NCBI GenBank assembly: GCA_948794795.1
Contig: CAQGLR010000001.1
Coordinates: forward strand, 124,001-188,000
Origin: an uncultured Lachnospiraceae bacterium
GTDB lineage: Bacteria > Bacillota > Clostridia > Lachnospirales > Lachnospiraceae
Length of the DNA: 64,000 bases
Direction of reading: 5' to 3'
Part shown: piece after piece, positions 34,911-43,795 of the stretch
Numbering within the stretch: position 1 is the first letter of the stretch
How the letters are laid out: every line of letters begins with the position of its first letter
Program-made: the position numbers and the translations under genes
The notes under the pieces: generated by a model
Databases searched by the model: none
What the model was told of the DNA's origin: nothing
Seen by the model: only the letters and a program-made list of their open reading frames with translations

Positions 34911-36560
34911 ATGGTAAGAGTATCACAAATAAAAGTTCCTGTTATGGATATTATAAATGTTTCTGGAAGTAAAAGTATAAAAAGAGGCATTATTACAGAG
35001 GAAGAGGAGAAGATTGTATTACTTTCTGTTTCTAAAAAACTTGGAGTACATCCAGAAGAAATAAACAGTTTTGAGATAAAAAAGAAATCTTTAGATGCCA
35101 GGAAAAAGAATGATATTAATTATATATACCAGGCGGAGTTTTCTTGTAAAGATGAACAGAGAGCAGTCTGGCGTTATGGGAAGAATAATGCTTTAATAGT
35201 ACCAGATAGGAAAGAAAATGTTTTTTTGGCTGGTGCAGGTGTAATTAAAAAGGATACCAGTAAAAATATAGTTATTACTGGTATGGGACCAGCAGGCCTG
35301 TTTGCTGCACTTGTGATTGCAAGGGCAGGTTTAGTTCCTGTTGTGCTTGAAAGGGGAAAAGATGTGGAAGAACGCCAGAAGACAGTAGAAAGTTTCTGGA
35401 ATGGTGGTACTTTAGACCCTGAGTGCAATGTACAGTTTGGAGAGGGAGGTGCAGGTACATTTTCAGATGGTAAATTAAATACTTTGATTAAAGATAAAGA
35501 TGGTTATAACCATAAGGTGTTAGAAACATTTGTAGAATTTGGTGCACCTTCTGAAATATTATACCTGCAGAAGCCGCATATTGGCACAGACAGGCTTAAA
35601 GATGTTGTAAAAAATATACGTAAAGAGATTATAAAACTTGGTGGTGTAGTAGATTTTGGTACAAGGATGGAAGACATTATATGTGCAGATGGATGTATAA
35701 CAGGTGTAAAAATATTAAGGAATGGCAAAGAAGAAGAAATAAACTGTTCACACCTTATACTTGCAACAGGCCATAGTTCACGTGATACATTTTATAAATT
35801 AAATGATAGCGGGCTGTATATGGAACCTAAGCCATTTGCTATAGGAGTACGTGCAGAACATCCACAGGATATGGTTGGTTATAACCAGTATGGCAGTTTG
35901 TATAAGAAACTGCCAGCTGCAAGTTATAAGCTGGCATATACTACCAAGGCAGGACGTGGGGTATATTCGTTCTGTACATGTCCAGGTGGTTATGTTGTTA
36001 ATGCATCATCAGAGCCAGGAAGGCTTGCAGTTAATGGTATGAGTAATTATGCACGTGATGGCAGTAATATAAACAGTGCTATAGTAGTTACTGTTTCCCC
36101 AGAAGATTTTGGAGGGGAAGGGGCACTTGCAGGGATAGAGTTCCAGCGCAGATGGGAAGAAGAAGCTTATAAACAGGCAGGCGGGAAGGTTCCTGTACAG
36201 CTTTTTGCAGACTTTTGTAATAATGTAAAAAGTACAGGTTTTGGGGAGATAATGCCTGGTATTAAGGGAGAATACAGTCTTGCTAATGTAAAGGCAGTGC
36301 TGCCTGGGGTAGTTGCAAGTTCAATAGAAGAAGGAATTATAGAATTTGGTAAAAAGATTAAAGGGTATTCAAGGGAAGATGCACTGCTTTCAGGAATTGA
36401 AAGCAGGACTTCATCACCTGTAAGGATTAAAAGGGATAAAACTTTCCAGTCTAATATAAAAGGAATATATCCATGTGGGGAAGGTGCAGGATATGCAGGC
36501 GGAATAATGTCCGCTGCTGTTGATGGCATACGTGTTGCGGAAGCTGTTATAAAGGCATAA
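34911..36560 (+). CDS. FAD-dependent dehydrogenase (NAD(FAD)-utilizing family)
   Basis: The product has 549 residues. A TTG frame opens at 34884, but GAGGA before the ATG at 34911 is preferred. The N-terminal 100 residues form a small ferredoxin-like or RNA-binding-like module typical of this family. The FAD Rossmann motif GMGPAGLFAALVIARAG with the following ERG is at about 124-150. Then come CNVQFGEGGAGTFSDGKLN and the ATGHSSRD segment, and the C-terminal GEGAGYAGGI closes the FAD site. This COG2509-type dehydrogenase is widely conserved in Clostridia without a known substrate. Confidence 0.88.
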   Translation: MVRVSQIKVPVMDIINVSGSKSIKRGIITEEEEKIVLLSVSKKLGVHPEEINSFEIKKKSLDARKKNDINYIYQAEFSCKDEQRAVWRYGKNNALIVPDRKENVFLAGAGVIKKDTSKNIVITGMGPAGLFAALVIARAGLVPVVLERGKDVEERQKTVESFWNGGTLDPECNVQFGEGGAGTFSDGKLNTLIKDKDGYNHKVLETFVEFGAPSEILYLQKPHIGTDRLKDVVKNIRKEIIKLGGVVDFGTRMEDIICADGCITGVKILRNGKEEEINCSHLILATGHSSRDTFYKLNDSGLYMEPKPFAIGVRAEHPQDMVGYNQYGSLYKKLPAASYKLAYTTKAGRGVYSFCTCPGGYVVNASSEPGRLAVNGMSNYARDGSNINSAIVVTVSPEDFGGEGALAGIEFQRRWEEEAYKQAGGKVPVQLFADFCNNVKSTGFGEIMPGIKGEYSLANVKAVLPGVVASSIEEGIIEFGKKIKGYSREDALLSGIESRTSSPVRIKRDKTFQSNIKGIYPCGEGAGYAGGIMSAAVDGIRVAEAVIKA

Positions 36561-36682
36561 ATATAATTGTATTTTGGGTAAACAGGCAGTAAAAAACGCT
36601 GCTAAGATATATTAAGCCACAAATATATATAGACCATATAAAATGTGGCATGGGAAATTATATATGAAAGGATTTTATTATA

Positions 36683-36904
36683 ATGGATAATGATAAGATT
36701 GCAAGGATTAATGAACTTTACCATAAATCAAAAAGTGAAGGGCTTACCCCAGAGGAGGCAGAAGAGCAGCAGAACCTTAGAAAGGAATACATTGCTTCTG
36801 TAAAGAATAATTTAAGAAGCCAGCTTGATAATGTTGTGGTTGTAAACCCTGATGGAACAAGCAGGGATTTAGGAAAAGAACGTGCAGGAAAAAGGCTGCA
36901 TTAA
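36683..36904 (+). CDS. DUF896 family protein (YnzC-like)
   Basis: The product has 73 residues with two helices, MDNDKIARINELYHKSK and LTPEEAEEQQNLRKEYI, the hallmark of DUF896, then a VVNPDG turn near the end. YnzC in Bacillus is a small helical-hairpin protein linked with the SOS-induced yneA operon. Here it lies between an FAD dehydrogenase and 5-formyl-THF cyclo-ligase, probably in one transcript. AAAGGA precedes the ATG. Confidence 0.92.
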   Translation: MDNDKIARINELYHKSKSEGLTPEEAEEQQNLRKEYIASVKNNLRSQLDNVVVVNPDGTSRDLGKERAGKRLH

Positions 36905-36976
36905 ACAATGGGGTAAGTGTGAAAGATTTGAAAAATCTTCCAATCTGCAAAAAGCAGCATAGAAATGAGGAAAAAT

Positions 36977-37537
36977 ATGGATAAAAATATTTTACGCAGC
37001 AGGATGAAGAAGTTAAGGGCAGATATAGAACCTGCTGTAAGGGAAGATAAAGATAAGGCTGTTTATAAAAATATTTTGTCTTCAGGGGTTCTTGAAAATG
37101 CAGAGTGGGTATATGTTTTTATTTCATATGGTACAGAGACAGATACAAGGATGCTTATAGATTTTCTTCTTAAATCATCATTACACAGAGTTGCTGTACC
37201 CCGTGTTGATGGAAAGAAAATGGAATTTTATGAGATAAAATCACTGGACGGGCTTAAACCTGGATATAATGGGATACCTGAGCCTGCCAGTGGTGAGCCT
37301 CTGCCTGGGAAAGATTGTATAATGGTTATGCCAGGGCTTGTATTTGACCAATACCATGGGCGTATAGGATATGGCGGTGGATATTATGACAGGTATATTG
37401 CCAGGCATAAGCAGGAAAGGATTTTTAAAGCAGCAATAGCATATAACTTCCAGGTACTTAAGGATGAAAGAATTAAAATGGAGCCACACGATATAAGACC
37501 AGATGTTATAATTACAGATAATACTGTATACTGGTAA
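36977..37537 (+). CDS. 5-formyltetrahydrofolate cyclo-ligase
   Basis: The product has 186 residues. An upstream ATG at 36965 is possible, but GAGGA (36968-36972) places the start at 36977. It carries the ATP-binding arginine/lysine-rich N-terminus (LRSRMKKLR), VYVFISYGTETDTR, and the strong C-terminal motif DQYHGRIGYGGGYYDRYI. It converts 5-formyl-THF to 5,10-methenyl-THF with ATP and returns folate to one-carbon metabolism. It follows the DUF896 gene by 72 bases. Confidence 0.94.
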   Translation: MDKNILRSRMKKLRADIEPAVREDKDKAVYKNILSSGVLENAEWVYVFISYGTETDTRMLIDFLLKSSLHRVAVPRVDGKKMEFYEIKSLDGLKPGYNGIPEPASGEPLPGKDCIMVMPGLVFDQYHGRIGYGGGYYDRYIARHKQERIFKAAIAYNFQVLKDERIKMEPHDIRPDVIITDNTVYW

Positions 37538-37767
37538 CAGGTAAAAGAGCTGTCTGCTTTGTGTATTTTTAATTTTCAAATATGCAATGGTATATAAGTA
37601 TTTTATAATGAACACAGTTTCTTCAAAAATTAAACACAAGTGATACATAATTGGCTGTTAATATATGTATTATAAACAAAACAAAGAACAGGAAACAGTC
37701 TGGAAAAACAGTACAAGTGTATAAATTAACAAATATATAAATGTGTTTAGTGAAAGGGGAAATTGAT

Positions 37768-39096
37768 ATGATGAAGAAAAATTTTTTAAGAGTTACTACT
37801 TATGCGGCAGTTTTTGGTATTATTGGCGGTATGACATTTGAAGGTGTGACATATGTTTCAGATAAGTTAATAAATAATACAGCAGTTGAAAGCACTGTTA
37901 ATACTAATGATAAAGAAGATAAAAATACCGGAAAGACACAGGCAGCCAGTGCAATAAGTACATCAGCAGGAAACTCTAATGGTGTGTCAGAAGTAGTGGA
38001 AGATGTACTTCCATCACTTGTTGCAATAGATGTTACAGCAACACAGACAAGGACAGACTGGTATGGAAGGCAGTACAGCCAGGATTCTTCTGGAAGTGGC
38101 TCCGGGATAATTGTTGCACAGGATGAAAATTATATGTATATTGCAACTAATAACCATGTTGTAGCCAATACAACTAAAGTTTCTGTTAAATTCTATGATG
38201 ACAAAGTATGTGAGGCAGTTGTCAAAGGTACAGATTCAACAGCGGATATTGCTGTTGTAGCAATTAAACGTTCTGATATTTCTAGTGATACACTGGAAAA
38301 GGTTAAGGTTGCTTCACTTGGTGATTCTGACCTTGTCAAGGTTGGTGAACAGGCTATAGCAATAGGTAATGCACTTGGATATGGCACATCTGTAACAGTA
38401 GGGTATATCAGTGCAAAGGACAGGGAAGTACAGAGTGAAGATGCCAATATGAAGCTTATGCAGACAGATGCTGCTATTAATCCAGGTAACAGTGGTGGTG
38501 CCCTTGTTGATATTAATGGTAATGTAATTGGTATTAATTCAGCTAAATATGCAGATACAGAAGTTGAAGGGATGGGCTTTGCAATACCAATTAATGTTGC
38601 AAACCCTATTATTAAAAGTATTATAGAGGCAGAAGAAGTGTCAGAAGGAGAAGCAGCTTATCTTGGTATTAAGGGTAAAGATATTCCTTCTGGATATACA
38701 GAATATTATAATATTCCAGAAGGTGCGTTTGTTGATGAAGTTACAGAAGATGCACCTGCACATAAAGCAGGGATAAAGAGAGGCGACATTATTGTAAAAT
38801 TCAATGATATGGAAGTAAAATCAATGGAAAGCCTCCAGGAAAAACTTGCACTCTGTAAAGCAGGAAGTAAAGTAAAGGTTGTTGTAAGAAGGGCTGACAA
38901 TGGGGAATATGTAGAAAAAGAATTTACTGTAACCCTTGGCAAGAAGGCAGATTCAGATATTGCTAATGAAAATAATGGCAGTACAGATAATGGCAGCAGT
39001 AACAACAGCCAGAATGGTTATAATGGACAAGGAAGCAGCTATTATGGTGGTTTGCAGGATAACAGCCGCCTGCCATATATTGGTGGACTTTATTAA
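37768..39096 (+). CDS. htrA: HtrA/DegP-like membrane-anchored serine protease
   Basis: The product has 442 residues. AAAGGGGA at 37753-37760 fixes the ATG at 37768 (MMKKNF). One N-terminal membrane anchor (about 7-30) is followed by a low-complexity linker, then the trypsin-like domain with the full triad: His130 (NNHVV), Asp160 (TADIAVV) and Ser242 (GNSGGAL). One PDZ domain (about 290-390) and a Ser/Asn/Gly tail follow. It acts outside the membrane on misfolded proteins. No two-component regulator is adjacent. Confidence 0.95.
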   Translation: MMKKNFLRVTTYAAVFGIIGGMTFEGVTYVSDKLINNTAVESTVNTNDKEDKNTGKTQAASAISTSAGNSNGVSEVVEDVLPSLVAIDVTATQTRTDWYGRQYSQDSSGSGSGIIVAQDENYMYIATNNHVVANTTKVSVKFYDDKVCEAVVKGTDSTADIAVVAIKRSDISSDTLEKVKVASLGDSDLVKVGEQAIAIGNALGYGTSVTVGYISAKDREVQSEDANMKLMQTDAAINPGNSGGALVDINGNVIGINSAKYADTEVEGMGFAIPINVANPIIKSIIEAEEVSEGEAAYLGIKGKDIPSGYTEYYNIPEGAFVDEVTEDAPAHKAGIKRGDIIVKFNDMEVKSMESLQEKLALCKAGSKVKVVVRRADNGEYVEKEFTVTLGKKADSDIANENNGSTDNGSSNNSQNGYNGQGSSYYGGLQDNSRLPYIGGLY

Positions 39097-39125
39097 TAGA
39101 TTTGTTAAAAAATAACAAAAACTTC

Positions 39126-39154
39126 TTGCAATAGCGGTATTATTATGTTATCAT
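39126..39154 (+). promoter_or_regulatory. rpsO promoter
   Basis: TTGCAA (39126-39131), a 17-base spacer, then TATCAT (39149-39154). A leader of roughly 105 bases follows with CCCAGGATTTGGAC and CCGCCCAGTCC segments. It may carry the S15 autoregulatory fold, which I cannot prove by eye. Confidence 0.6.
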
Positions 39155-39266
39155 ACAGAAGTTGCCAGAACCACTGCCCAGGATTTGGACACTCCGCCCA
39201 GTCCTTAGCAGCAGGAATAAAGTAGTCTTTGCAATATATGCACAAGACATAAAACAGGAGGAAATT

Positions 39267-39533
39267 ATGATTAGTAAAGAAAAAAAAGCAGAAATTATTA
39301 AAGCTTATGGACGTACACCAGAAGACACAGGCTCTCCAGAAGTACAGATTGCTTTACTGACAGAGCGTATTGTAGAGCTTAATGAGCATTTAAAGGTTAA
39401 TAAAAAAGACCATCATTCAAGGCGTGGCCTTCTGAAAATGGTAGGACAGAGACGTAACCTTCTTGCATATTTAAAGAAGAAAGACCTTGATGCATACCGT
39501 ACTCTTATTGAGAGATTAGGTTTAAGAAAGTGA
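39267..39533 (+). CDS. rpsO: 30S ribosomal protein S15
   Basis: The product has 88 residues, standard length. The frame is open upstream to 39162, but CAGGAGGAAATT fixes the ATG at 39267. It shows the four-helix S15 pattern with TPEDTGSPEVQIALLTERI, HLKVNKKDHHSRRGLLKMV and RRNLLAYLKKKD. S15 binds 16S rRNA and nucleates the platform of the 30S subunit. It is transcribed alone, with its own promoter and terminator; pnp does not follow. Confidence 0.98.
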   Translation: MISKEKKAEIIKAYGRTPEDTGSPEVQIALLTERIVELNEHLKVNKKDHHSRRGLLKMVGQRRNLLAYLKKKDLDAYRTLIERLGLRK

Positions 39534-39560
39534 TTTCACATTTCTCTTTATACTATTAAA

Positions 39561-39595
39561 AAAGAACTCCTGTATGTGCAGGGGTTCTTTTTGGT
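39561..39595 (+). terminator. rpsO terminator
   Basis: AAAGAACTCCTG, loop TATGTG, CAGGGGTTCTTTTT. Confidence 0.88.
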
Positions 39596-39709
39596 TGTGT
39601 GCCCAGTAAGGGCTCAATATAACAAGTGGAAGTCCGTAACACACCCTGGCAGTGGGAAGAGTAACCATACAATAGAGAAATCCGCATGTTTATTTCAGGA
39701 TACTTTGGG

Positions 39710-40504
39710 TCAGGTGATGGACTTGGTAAGAGACCATGTCTGGCCATTATTTCCAAAACTAGTTACCAAAGAGAAGCGTTTTCTGTATTCCATTGGTGTA
39801 TATCCAGTTTCTTTACGGAAGCATTTTATAAAATGGCTTTGTGAAGAGAAACCAAAATAACTGGCAATATCAGAATAGGAATATTCTGAGAAGCGCAGCA
39901 TATTAGAGGCAGCTTTAGTCTTTTCAGAGTGTATAAACTGGCTTATCTTAATACCTGTTTCTTTATGGAAAAGATATGAAAGGTAACTCCTGTTTAAACC
40001 AAGTGATTCTGCTATTGAAGTAACAGAGAGGCGTCCATTCAGGTTCTGGTATATATAATCCATTGCTTTTATTATTTGTACAGAGTATACCTGGCGTTTT
40101 GGCAGCTCTGCCATCTGTTGTGTGAAATCCAGAAGCATTTCATTATGCAGGACCAGAATCTGCCTGGCAGTTTGTAATAAATCCATTTTGCTTATATACA
40201 GGTCACTAAGTGTATAAGCAAGTTCCCGTTCCAGGCCGTTTTCTACACAAAGCCTTGTTATAAGTGCAACAGATACAATAAAGTGGTAACGTGTATTACG
40301 TATGGGATTTTCAGAAAGGCGTCCATATCCAGGGTTGTTATACTGTTGTTCATTTTCTGGGTCTGAAAGCCTTTGCCTGACAGCTTCCAGATTGCCGGCT
40401 GCTATATTGCCATAGTATCCATACTCTTCTTTATATTCAATATGTGACGCCTGTTCTTCACGCTGGATGAACAGGCGGTGGTTTAGTTCTTTTTTCATAC
40501 TCAT
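39710..40504 (-). CDS. AraC-family transcriptional regulator
   Basis: The product has 264 residues. The frame extends 15 codons further, but AAAGGTGATA before the ATG at 40504 decides. The N-terminal 150 residues are a helical sensor (no cupin motif seen) of the kind found in Lachnospiraceae carbohydrate regulators. The C-terminal 100 carry two helix-turn-helix units: LSVTSIAESLGLNRSYLSYL and YSYSDIASYFGFSSQSHFIK, then the signature FRKETGYTPMEYRK. It is divergent from the GH5 glycanase gene, with 190 bases between, and is the obvious candidate regulator of it. Confidence 0.9.
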   Translation of the reverse strand: MSMKKELNHRLFIQREEQASHIEYKEEYGYYGNIAAGNLEAVRQRLSDPENEQQYNNPGYGRLSENPIRNTRYHFIVSVALITRLCVENGLERELAYTLSDLYISKMDLLQTARQILVLHNEMLLDFTQQMAELPKRQVYSVQIIKAMDYIYQNLNGRLSVTSIAESLGLNRSYLSYLFHKETGIKISQFIHSEKTKAASNMLRFSEYSYSDIASYFGFSSQSHFIKCFRKETGYTPMEYRKRFSLVTSFGNNGQTWSLTKSIT

Positions 40505-40655
40505 AAACGTATCACCTTTCTTAATAATGTTTAGAATATTATATAACATTTCTAATATAAATCAAACAATTTTAATACAAATTAAATAGAAAATTATCTA
40601 AACTATAGTTACAAGATTAAATATAAAAATAAATAGAAAAATAAGAAAGGATAAA

Positions 40656-40691
40656 ATGCAAACAGATGTTTTTTATGTTTGCATCTGGTAA
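40656..40691 (+). CDS. 11-codon leader ORF upstream of the GH5 gene
   Basis: The peptide reads MQTDVFYVCIW. A good ribosome site (AAAGGA, four bases before the ATG) drives it. Its TAA overlaps the TAAGGA that serves the GH5 start at 40697. The ORF lies almost entirely inside a hairpin (ATGCAAACA and TGTTTGCAT, 40656-40684). The arrangement suggests translational coupling or attenuation. The ORF is seen directly; the function is inferred. Confidence 0.4.
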   Translation: MQTDVFYVCIW

Positions 40692-40696
40692 GGATT

Positions 40697-41725
40697 ATGA
40701 GAAAATTTAATGGTTTTGAGAAAGGAATTAATTTAGGGGGATGGCTTTCACAATGTTCTTATAAAGAAAAGCATCTGGAAACATTTATTACAGAGGATGA
40801 TATAAAAGTTATAAAAAACATGGGTGCAGACCATGTAAGGCTGCCTGTTGATTATATACTTCTGGAAGATGAGGATGGTACTCCATGCAGCACAGGGTTT
40901 AAATATATTGACAGGTGTGCAGGATGGTGCAGGCAATATGGTTTAAATATTGTGATTGACTTGCATAAGACAGCTGGTTATGCATTTGATGAAGCAAAAG
41001 ACTGTTCTTCATTCTTTGAAGATAACAGGCTCCAGGAGCGTTTTCTGTTATTGTGGGAAAGGCTTGCAGACCGTTATGGAAATTATCCAGATTTTATTGC
41101 ATTTGACTTATTAAATGAGATTGTTGATGTTACAGTTACAGATATATGGAACAGGCTTGCAGGGGAGGCAGTTAGACGTATAAGGAAGTATACAAAAGAT
41201 ACATGGATATTAATTGGTGGTACATGTTATAATAGTGTAACTACAGTGAAAGATATAATTATGCCGCCTGATGGAAGGATTGTATATTCAGTACATTTCT
41301 ATGAGCCACATATATTTACACACCAGGGCGCATGTTGGGAAGAATTTATGCCAGAAGATTTCAGGACAGCTTATCCGCTGCCAGCAGGAGAATATCTTAA
41401 ACAGTCCGATACTGTATTAGAAAAGCTGTATTCACATATATTAGGACAGTTTGATGCATCTTTATCAGGAAGAGACCTGCTTGAAAAGCTGTTCTGTGAG
41501 GCAGCAGAAGTGGCAGAGGAAAGGAATGTGCCACTTTATTGCGGGGAATATGGTGTAATTAGTTTTGCAAAACGGGAGTATGCACTGGCATGGTACTATG
41601 ATATCCATAGTATATTTGAAAAATATGGTACTGCAAGGGCAGCATGGACATACAAGGGGATGGATTTTGGAATAACAGATAAGAATAATAAAGATATATG
41701 CAGTGAACTTGCCAGGTTATTGTAA
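40697..41725 (+). CDS. Glycoside hydrolase family 5 endoglucanase-like enzyme, cytosolic
   Basis: The product has 342 residues. The start at 40697 (MRKFNGFEKGINLGGWLSQ) agrees with the family, although its ribosome site AGGA sits only two bases away. GH5 hallmarks are HVRLPVDY, the acid/base Glu141 in DLLNEI, HFYEPHIFTHQG, the nucleophile Glu284 in LYCGEYG, and the closing AAWTYKGMDFG. No signal peptide is present, so it acts inside the cell on imported beta-glucan oligosaccharides. The divergent AraC regulator and an 11-codon leader ORF suggest regulated expression. Confidence 0.9.
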   Translation: MRKFNGFEKGINLGGWLSQCSYKEKHLETFITEDDIKVIKNMGADHVRLPVDYILLEDEDGTPCSTGFKYIDRCAGWCRQYGLNIVIDLHKTAGYAFDEAKDCSSFFEDNRLQERFLLLWERLADRYGNYPDFIAFDLLNEIVDVTVTDIWNRLAGEAVRRIRKYTKDTWILIGGTCYNSVTTVKDIIMPPDGRIVYSVHFYEPHIFTHQGACWEEFMPEDFRTAYPLPAGEYLKQSDTVLEKLYSHILGQFDASLSGRDLLEKLFCEAAEVAEERNVPLYCGEYGVISFAKREYALAWYYDIHSIFEKYGTARAAWTYKGMDFGITDKNNKDICSELARLL

Positions 41726-41795
41726 AAGGTTGTGTTATATAGTATTATATTGTGTTATAATTGCATATATTAAAAGTTAAAGGAGGCACTAAAGT

Positions 41796-42455
41796 ATGGA
41801 TAATACTGAAACTAACCTTACACCAAAGCAGATAAATTACCAGAACCTGGCTGAAAATATTATTAATAAATTCAACCTGCGTGGAATAGAAGGGTATTAT
41901 TGTGCAGACAGGGAGGAAGCAAATGCAAAAGCAAAGCGTTTCCTTACACCAGACTGTACTATTTCATGGGGTGGCTCTGTTACACTTGCTGAAACAGGGC
42001 TTATTGATGACCTGAAAGAATCAGATGATTACATACTCTATGATAAATCAGAGGCTGTAACTGCTGAAGAGAAGAGGGAAATGTTTGGTAAAATTGCCAC
42101 AGCTGATTATTACTTTATGAGTTCCAATGCAATTACAATGGATGGGGAGCTTGTAAATATTGATGGCAATGGAAACAGGGTTGCCTGTCTGTGCAGCGGG
42201 CCAGAAAATGTAATAATTATTGCTGGAATGAACAAAATAGTAAAGAATGTTGAAGAAGCAGTATCACGTACAAGAAATATTGCAGCACCACCAAATTCTG
42301 TAAGGCTTGGGCTGGATACACCATGTGCAAATTCAGGCAGGTGCGGGGACTGCCTGTCTGATGACTGTATATGCGGGCAGATTGTAATAACAAGAAAGTC
42401 ACGTAAACCAGGACGTATTAAAGTTATACTTGTTGGAGAGGAGCTAGGCTACTGA
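41796..42455 (+). CDS. LUD-domain (LutC/YkgG-like) protein
   Basis: The product has 219 residues. The LUD domain spans nearly all of it: the FTPDCTISWGGSVTLAETG-like segment (about 47-65), DYYFMSSNAITMDGELVNIDG and GPENVIIIAGMNKIV. The C-terminal part has a cysteine cluster (CANSGRCGDCLSDDCICG) suited to an iron-sulfur centre. LUD proteins join lactate oxidation complexes or act alone with unknown roles; LutA/LutB are absent here. hydE starts two bases after its stop, so the two are strictly co-transcribed. GGAGGC lies before the ATG. Confidence 0.85.
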   Translation: MDNTETNLTPKQINYQNLAENIINKFNLRGIEGYYCADREEANAKAKRFLTPDCTISWGGSVTLAETGLIDDLKESDDYILYDKSEAVTAEEKREMFGKIATADYYFMSSNAITMDGELVNIDGNGNRVACLCSGPENVIIIAGMNKIVKNVEEAVSRTRNIAAPPNSVRLGLDTPCANSGRCGDCLSDDCICGQIVITRKSRKPGRIKVILVGEELGY

Positions 42456-42457
42456 TT

Positions 42458-43540
42458 ATGCCAGATATTGTAACAGACAATAAAATGGTTATTGACAGGC
42501 TGTATGCCGGGGAACTGCCAGGACGGGATGAACTTAAACAGCTGCTAACCTGCCATAGTGAAGAAGATGCAGAGTATCTTTTTAAACTTGCAAGGCAGGT
42601 GCGTGAAAATGCATATGGAAAGGATGTCTATATACGTGGACTGGTTGAGTTTACTAATTACTGCCGTAATAATTGTTATTATTGTGGAATCAGGCATGGC
42701 AATAGTAATGCATGCAGGTACAGGCTAAGTGACGGAGAGATATATAGCTGTTGTGATGAAGGCTACAGCCTTGGCTTCCGGACATTTGTACTGCAAGGCG
42801 GGGAAGATATGTATTTTACTAAAGAAAAGCTTTGTGGTATTATAGAGCACATTAAAAAGAAGCATCCAGACTGTGCTATAACACTTTCTGTTGGCGAGAG
42901 GGACTATAAAGACTATCTTGCGTGGTATGAAAGTGGGGCTGACAGGTATCTTTTACGCCATGAGACTGCCTCAGCAGAACATTATAATAAGCTCCATCCA
43001 GCAGAGATGTCATCAGGGCACAGAAAGGAATGCCTGTGGCAGCTTAAAGATATAGGATACCAGACAGGTGCAGGTTTTATGGCAGGTTCCCCATTCCAGA
43101 CACCAGACTGCCTTGTGGATGATTTATATTTCCTGTATGAATTAAAGCCACATATGGCAGGCATAGGGCCTTTTATCCCTCAGAAAGACACACCATTTGC
43201 AGGCAGAAGCAGCGGGACACTGGAGCAGACACTTTTCCTGCTTGGAATAATAAGGCTGCTGCTTCCAGACGTATTATTGCCAGCAACTACTGCACTTGGT
43301 ACTATTGCGCCAGACGGGCGTGAACGTGGGCTTATGGCAGGTGCCAATGTTGTTATGCCAAATCTTTCACCTGTTTCTGTAAGGGACAAGTATAATTTAT
43401 ATGACAATAAGATATCTACAGGTGAGGAGTCAGCACAATGTACAGAACTGCTGCGGAAGCGTATAGAACAGACAGGTTATAATATGGTAACAGGGCGTGG
43501 GGACTTTAAAAAATATAAACAAAAACAAACTGGAGAATGA
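42458..43540 (+). CDS. hydE: [FeFe]-hydrogenase H-cluster maturase HydE (radical SAM)
   Basis: The product has 360 residues. The radical SAM cluster motif is Cys69-x3-Cys73-x2-Cys76 (CRNNCYYC), followed by GIRHGN and the HydE signatures FVLQGGEDMYFT, TLSVGERDYKDYLAWYESGADRYLLRHETAS and GPFIPQKDTPF. HydE builds the dithiomethylamine/diiron precursor of the hydrogenase active site along with HydG and HydF, which are not in the window. Coupling with a LUD protein (two-base gap) is its only close context. An anaerobic, H2-producing lifestyle follows. Confidence 0.93.
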   Translation: MPDIVTDNKMVIDRLYAGELPGRDELKQLLTCHSEEDAEYLFKLARQVRENAYGKDVYIRGLVEFTNYCRNNCYYCGIRHGNSNACRYRLSDGEIYSCCDEGYSLGFRTFVLQGGEDMYFTKEKLCGIIEHIKKKHPDCAITLSVGERDYKDYLAWYESGADRYLLRHETASAEHYNKLHPAEMSSGHRKECLWQLKDIGYQTGAGFMAGSPFQTPDCLVDDLYFLYELKPHMAGIGPFIPQKDTPFAGRSSGTLEQTLFLLGIIRLLLPDVLLPATTALGTIAPDGRERGLMAGANVVMPNLSPVSVRDKYNLYDNKISTGEESAQCTELLRKRIEQTGYNMVTGRGDFKKYKQKQTGE

Positions 43541-43593
43541 TTACAGGAAATACATCCTGGCAACCATTACAATCCAGTTATTATTTAGCCGCA

Positions 43594-43608
43594 ACAGGCG
43601 GCATGGAG
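43594..43608 (+). promoter_or_regulatory. Hairpin ahead of a small ORF
   Basis: Around 43594-43611 the sequence GCCGCAACAGGCGGC forms a short stem immediately before a GGAGGA ribosome site. It matches the hairpin in front of lrgB (22328-22343) in sequence and position. Confidence 0.35.
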
Positions 43609-43615
43609 GATTAAT

Positions 43616-43774
43616 ATGGCTAGGAATACAGAATTAAATATTGATATTAATGTTACAAAAATTGTAAAATACACATGTCTGGCAGGAATTGCCATTGTTG
43701 CAGTTATTTTTATAGAAAAGGCTTTCAAAGAATTTGTAAAATCACCATGCTGTACAAAAAAGTGTACAGATTAA
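43616..43774 (+). CDS. Small 52-residue single-pass membrane protein
   Basis: The frame reads MARNTELNIDINVTKIVKYT, then one hydrophobic helix (about 21-33) and a basic, cysteine-bearing tail (SPCCTKKCTD). GGAGGATTAAT sets the ATG. It lies between hydE and topB on the same strand, with a 21-base gap to topB. No family is recognised. The Cys-rich end might bind metal, but this is speculative. Confidence 0.6.
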   Translation: MARNTELNIDINVTKIVKYTCLAGIAIVAVIFIEKAFKEFVKSPCCTKKCTD

Positions 43775-43795
43775 AAGCGGTATATGGGGATTAAT

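Noticed and set aside
39710..39860. Plus-strand frame 39576-39860 after rpsO
   Set aside because: It overlaps the rpsO terminator and the C-terminal coding end of the AraC regulator on the other strand.
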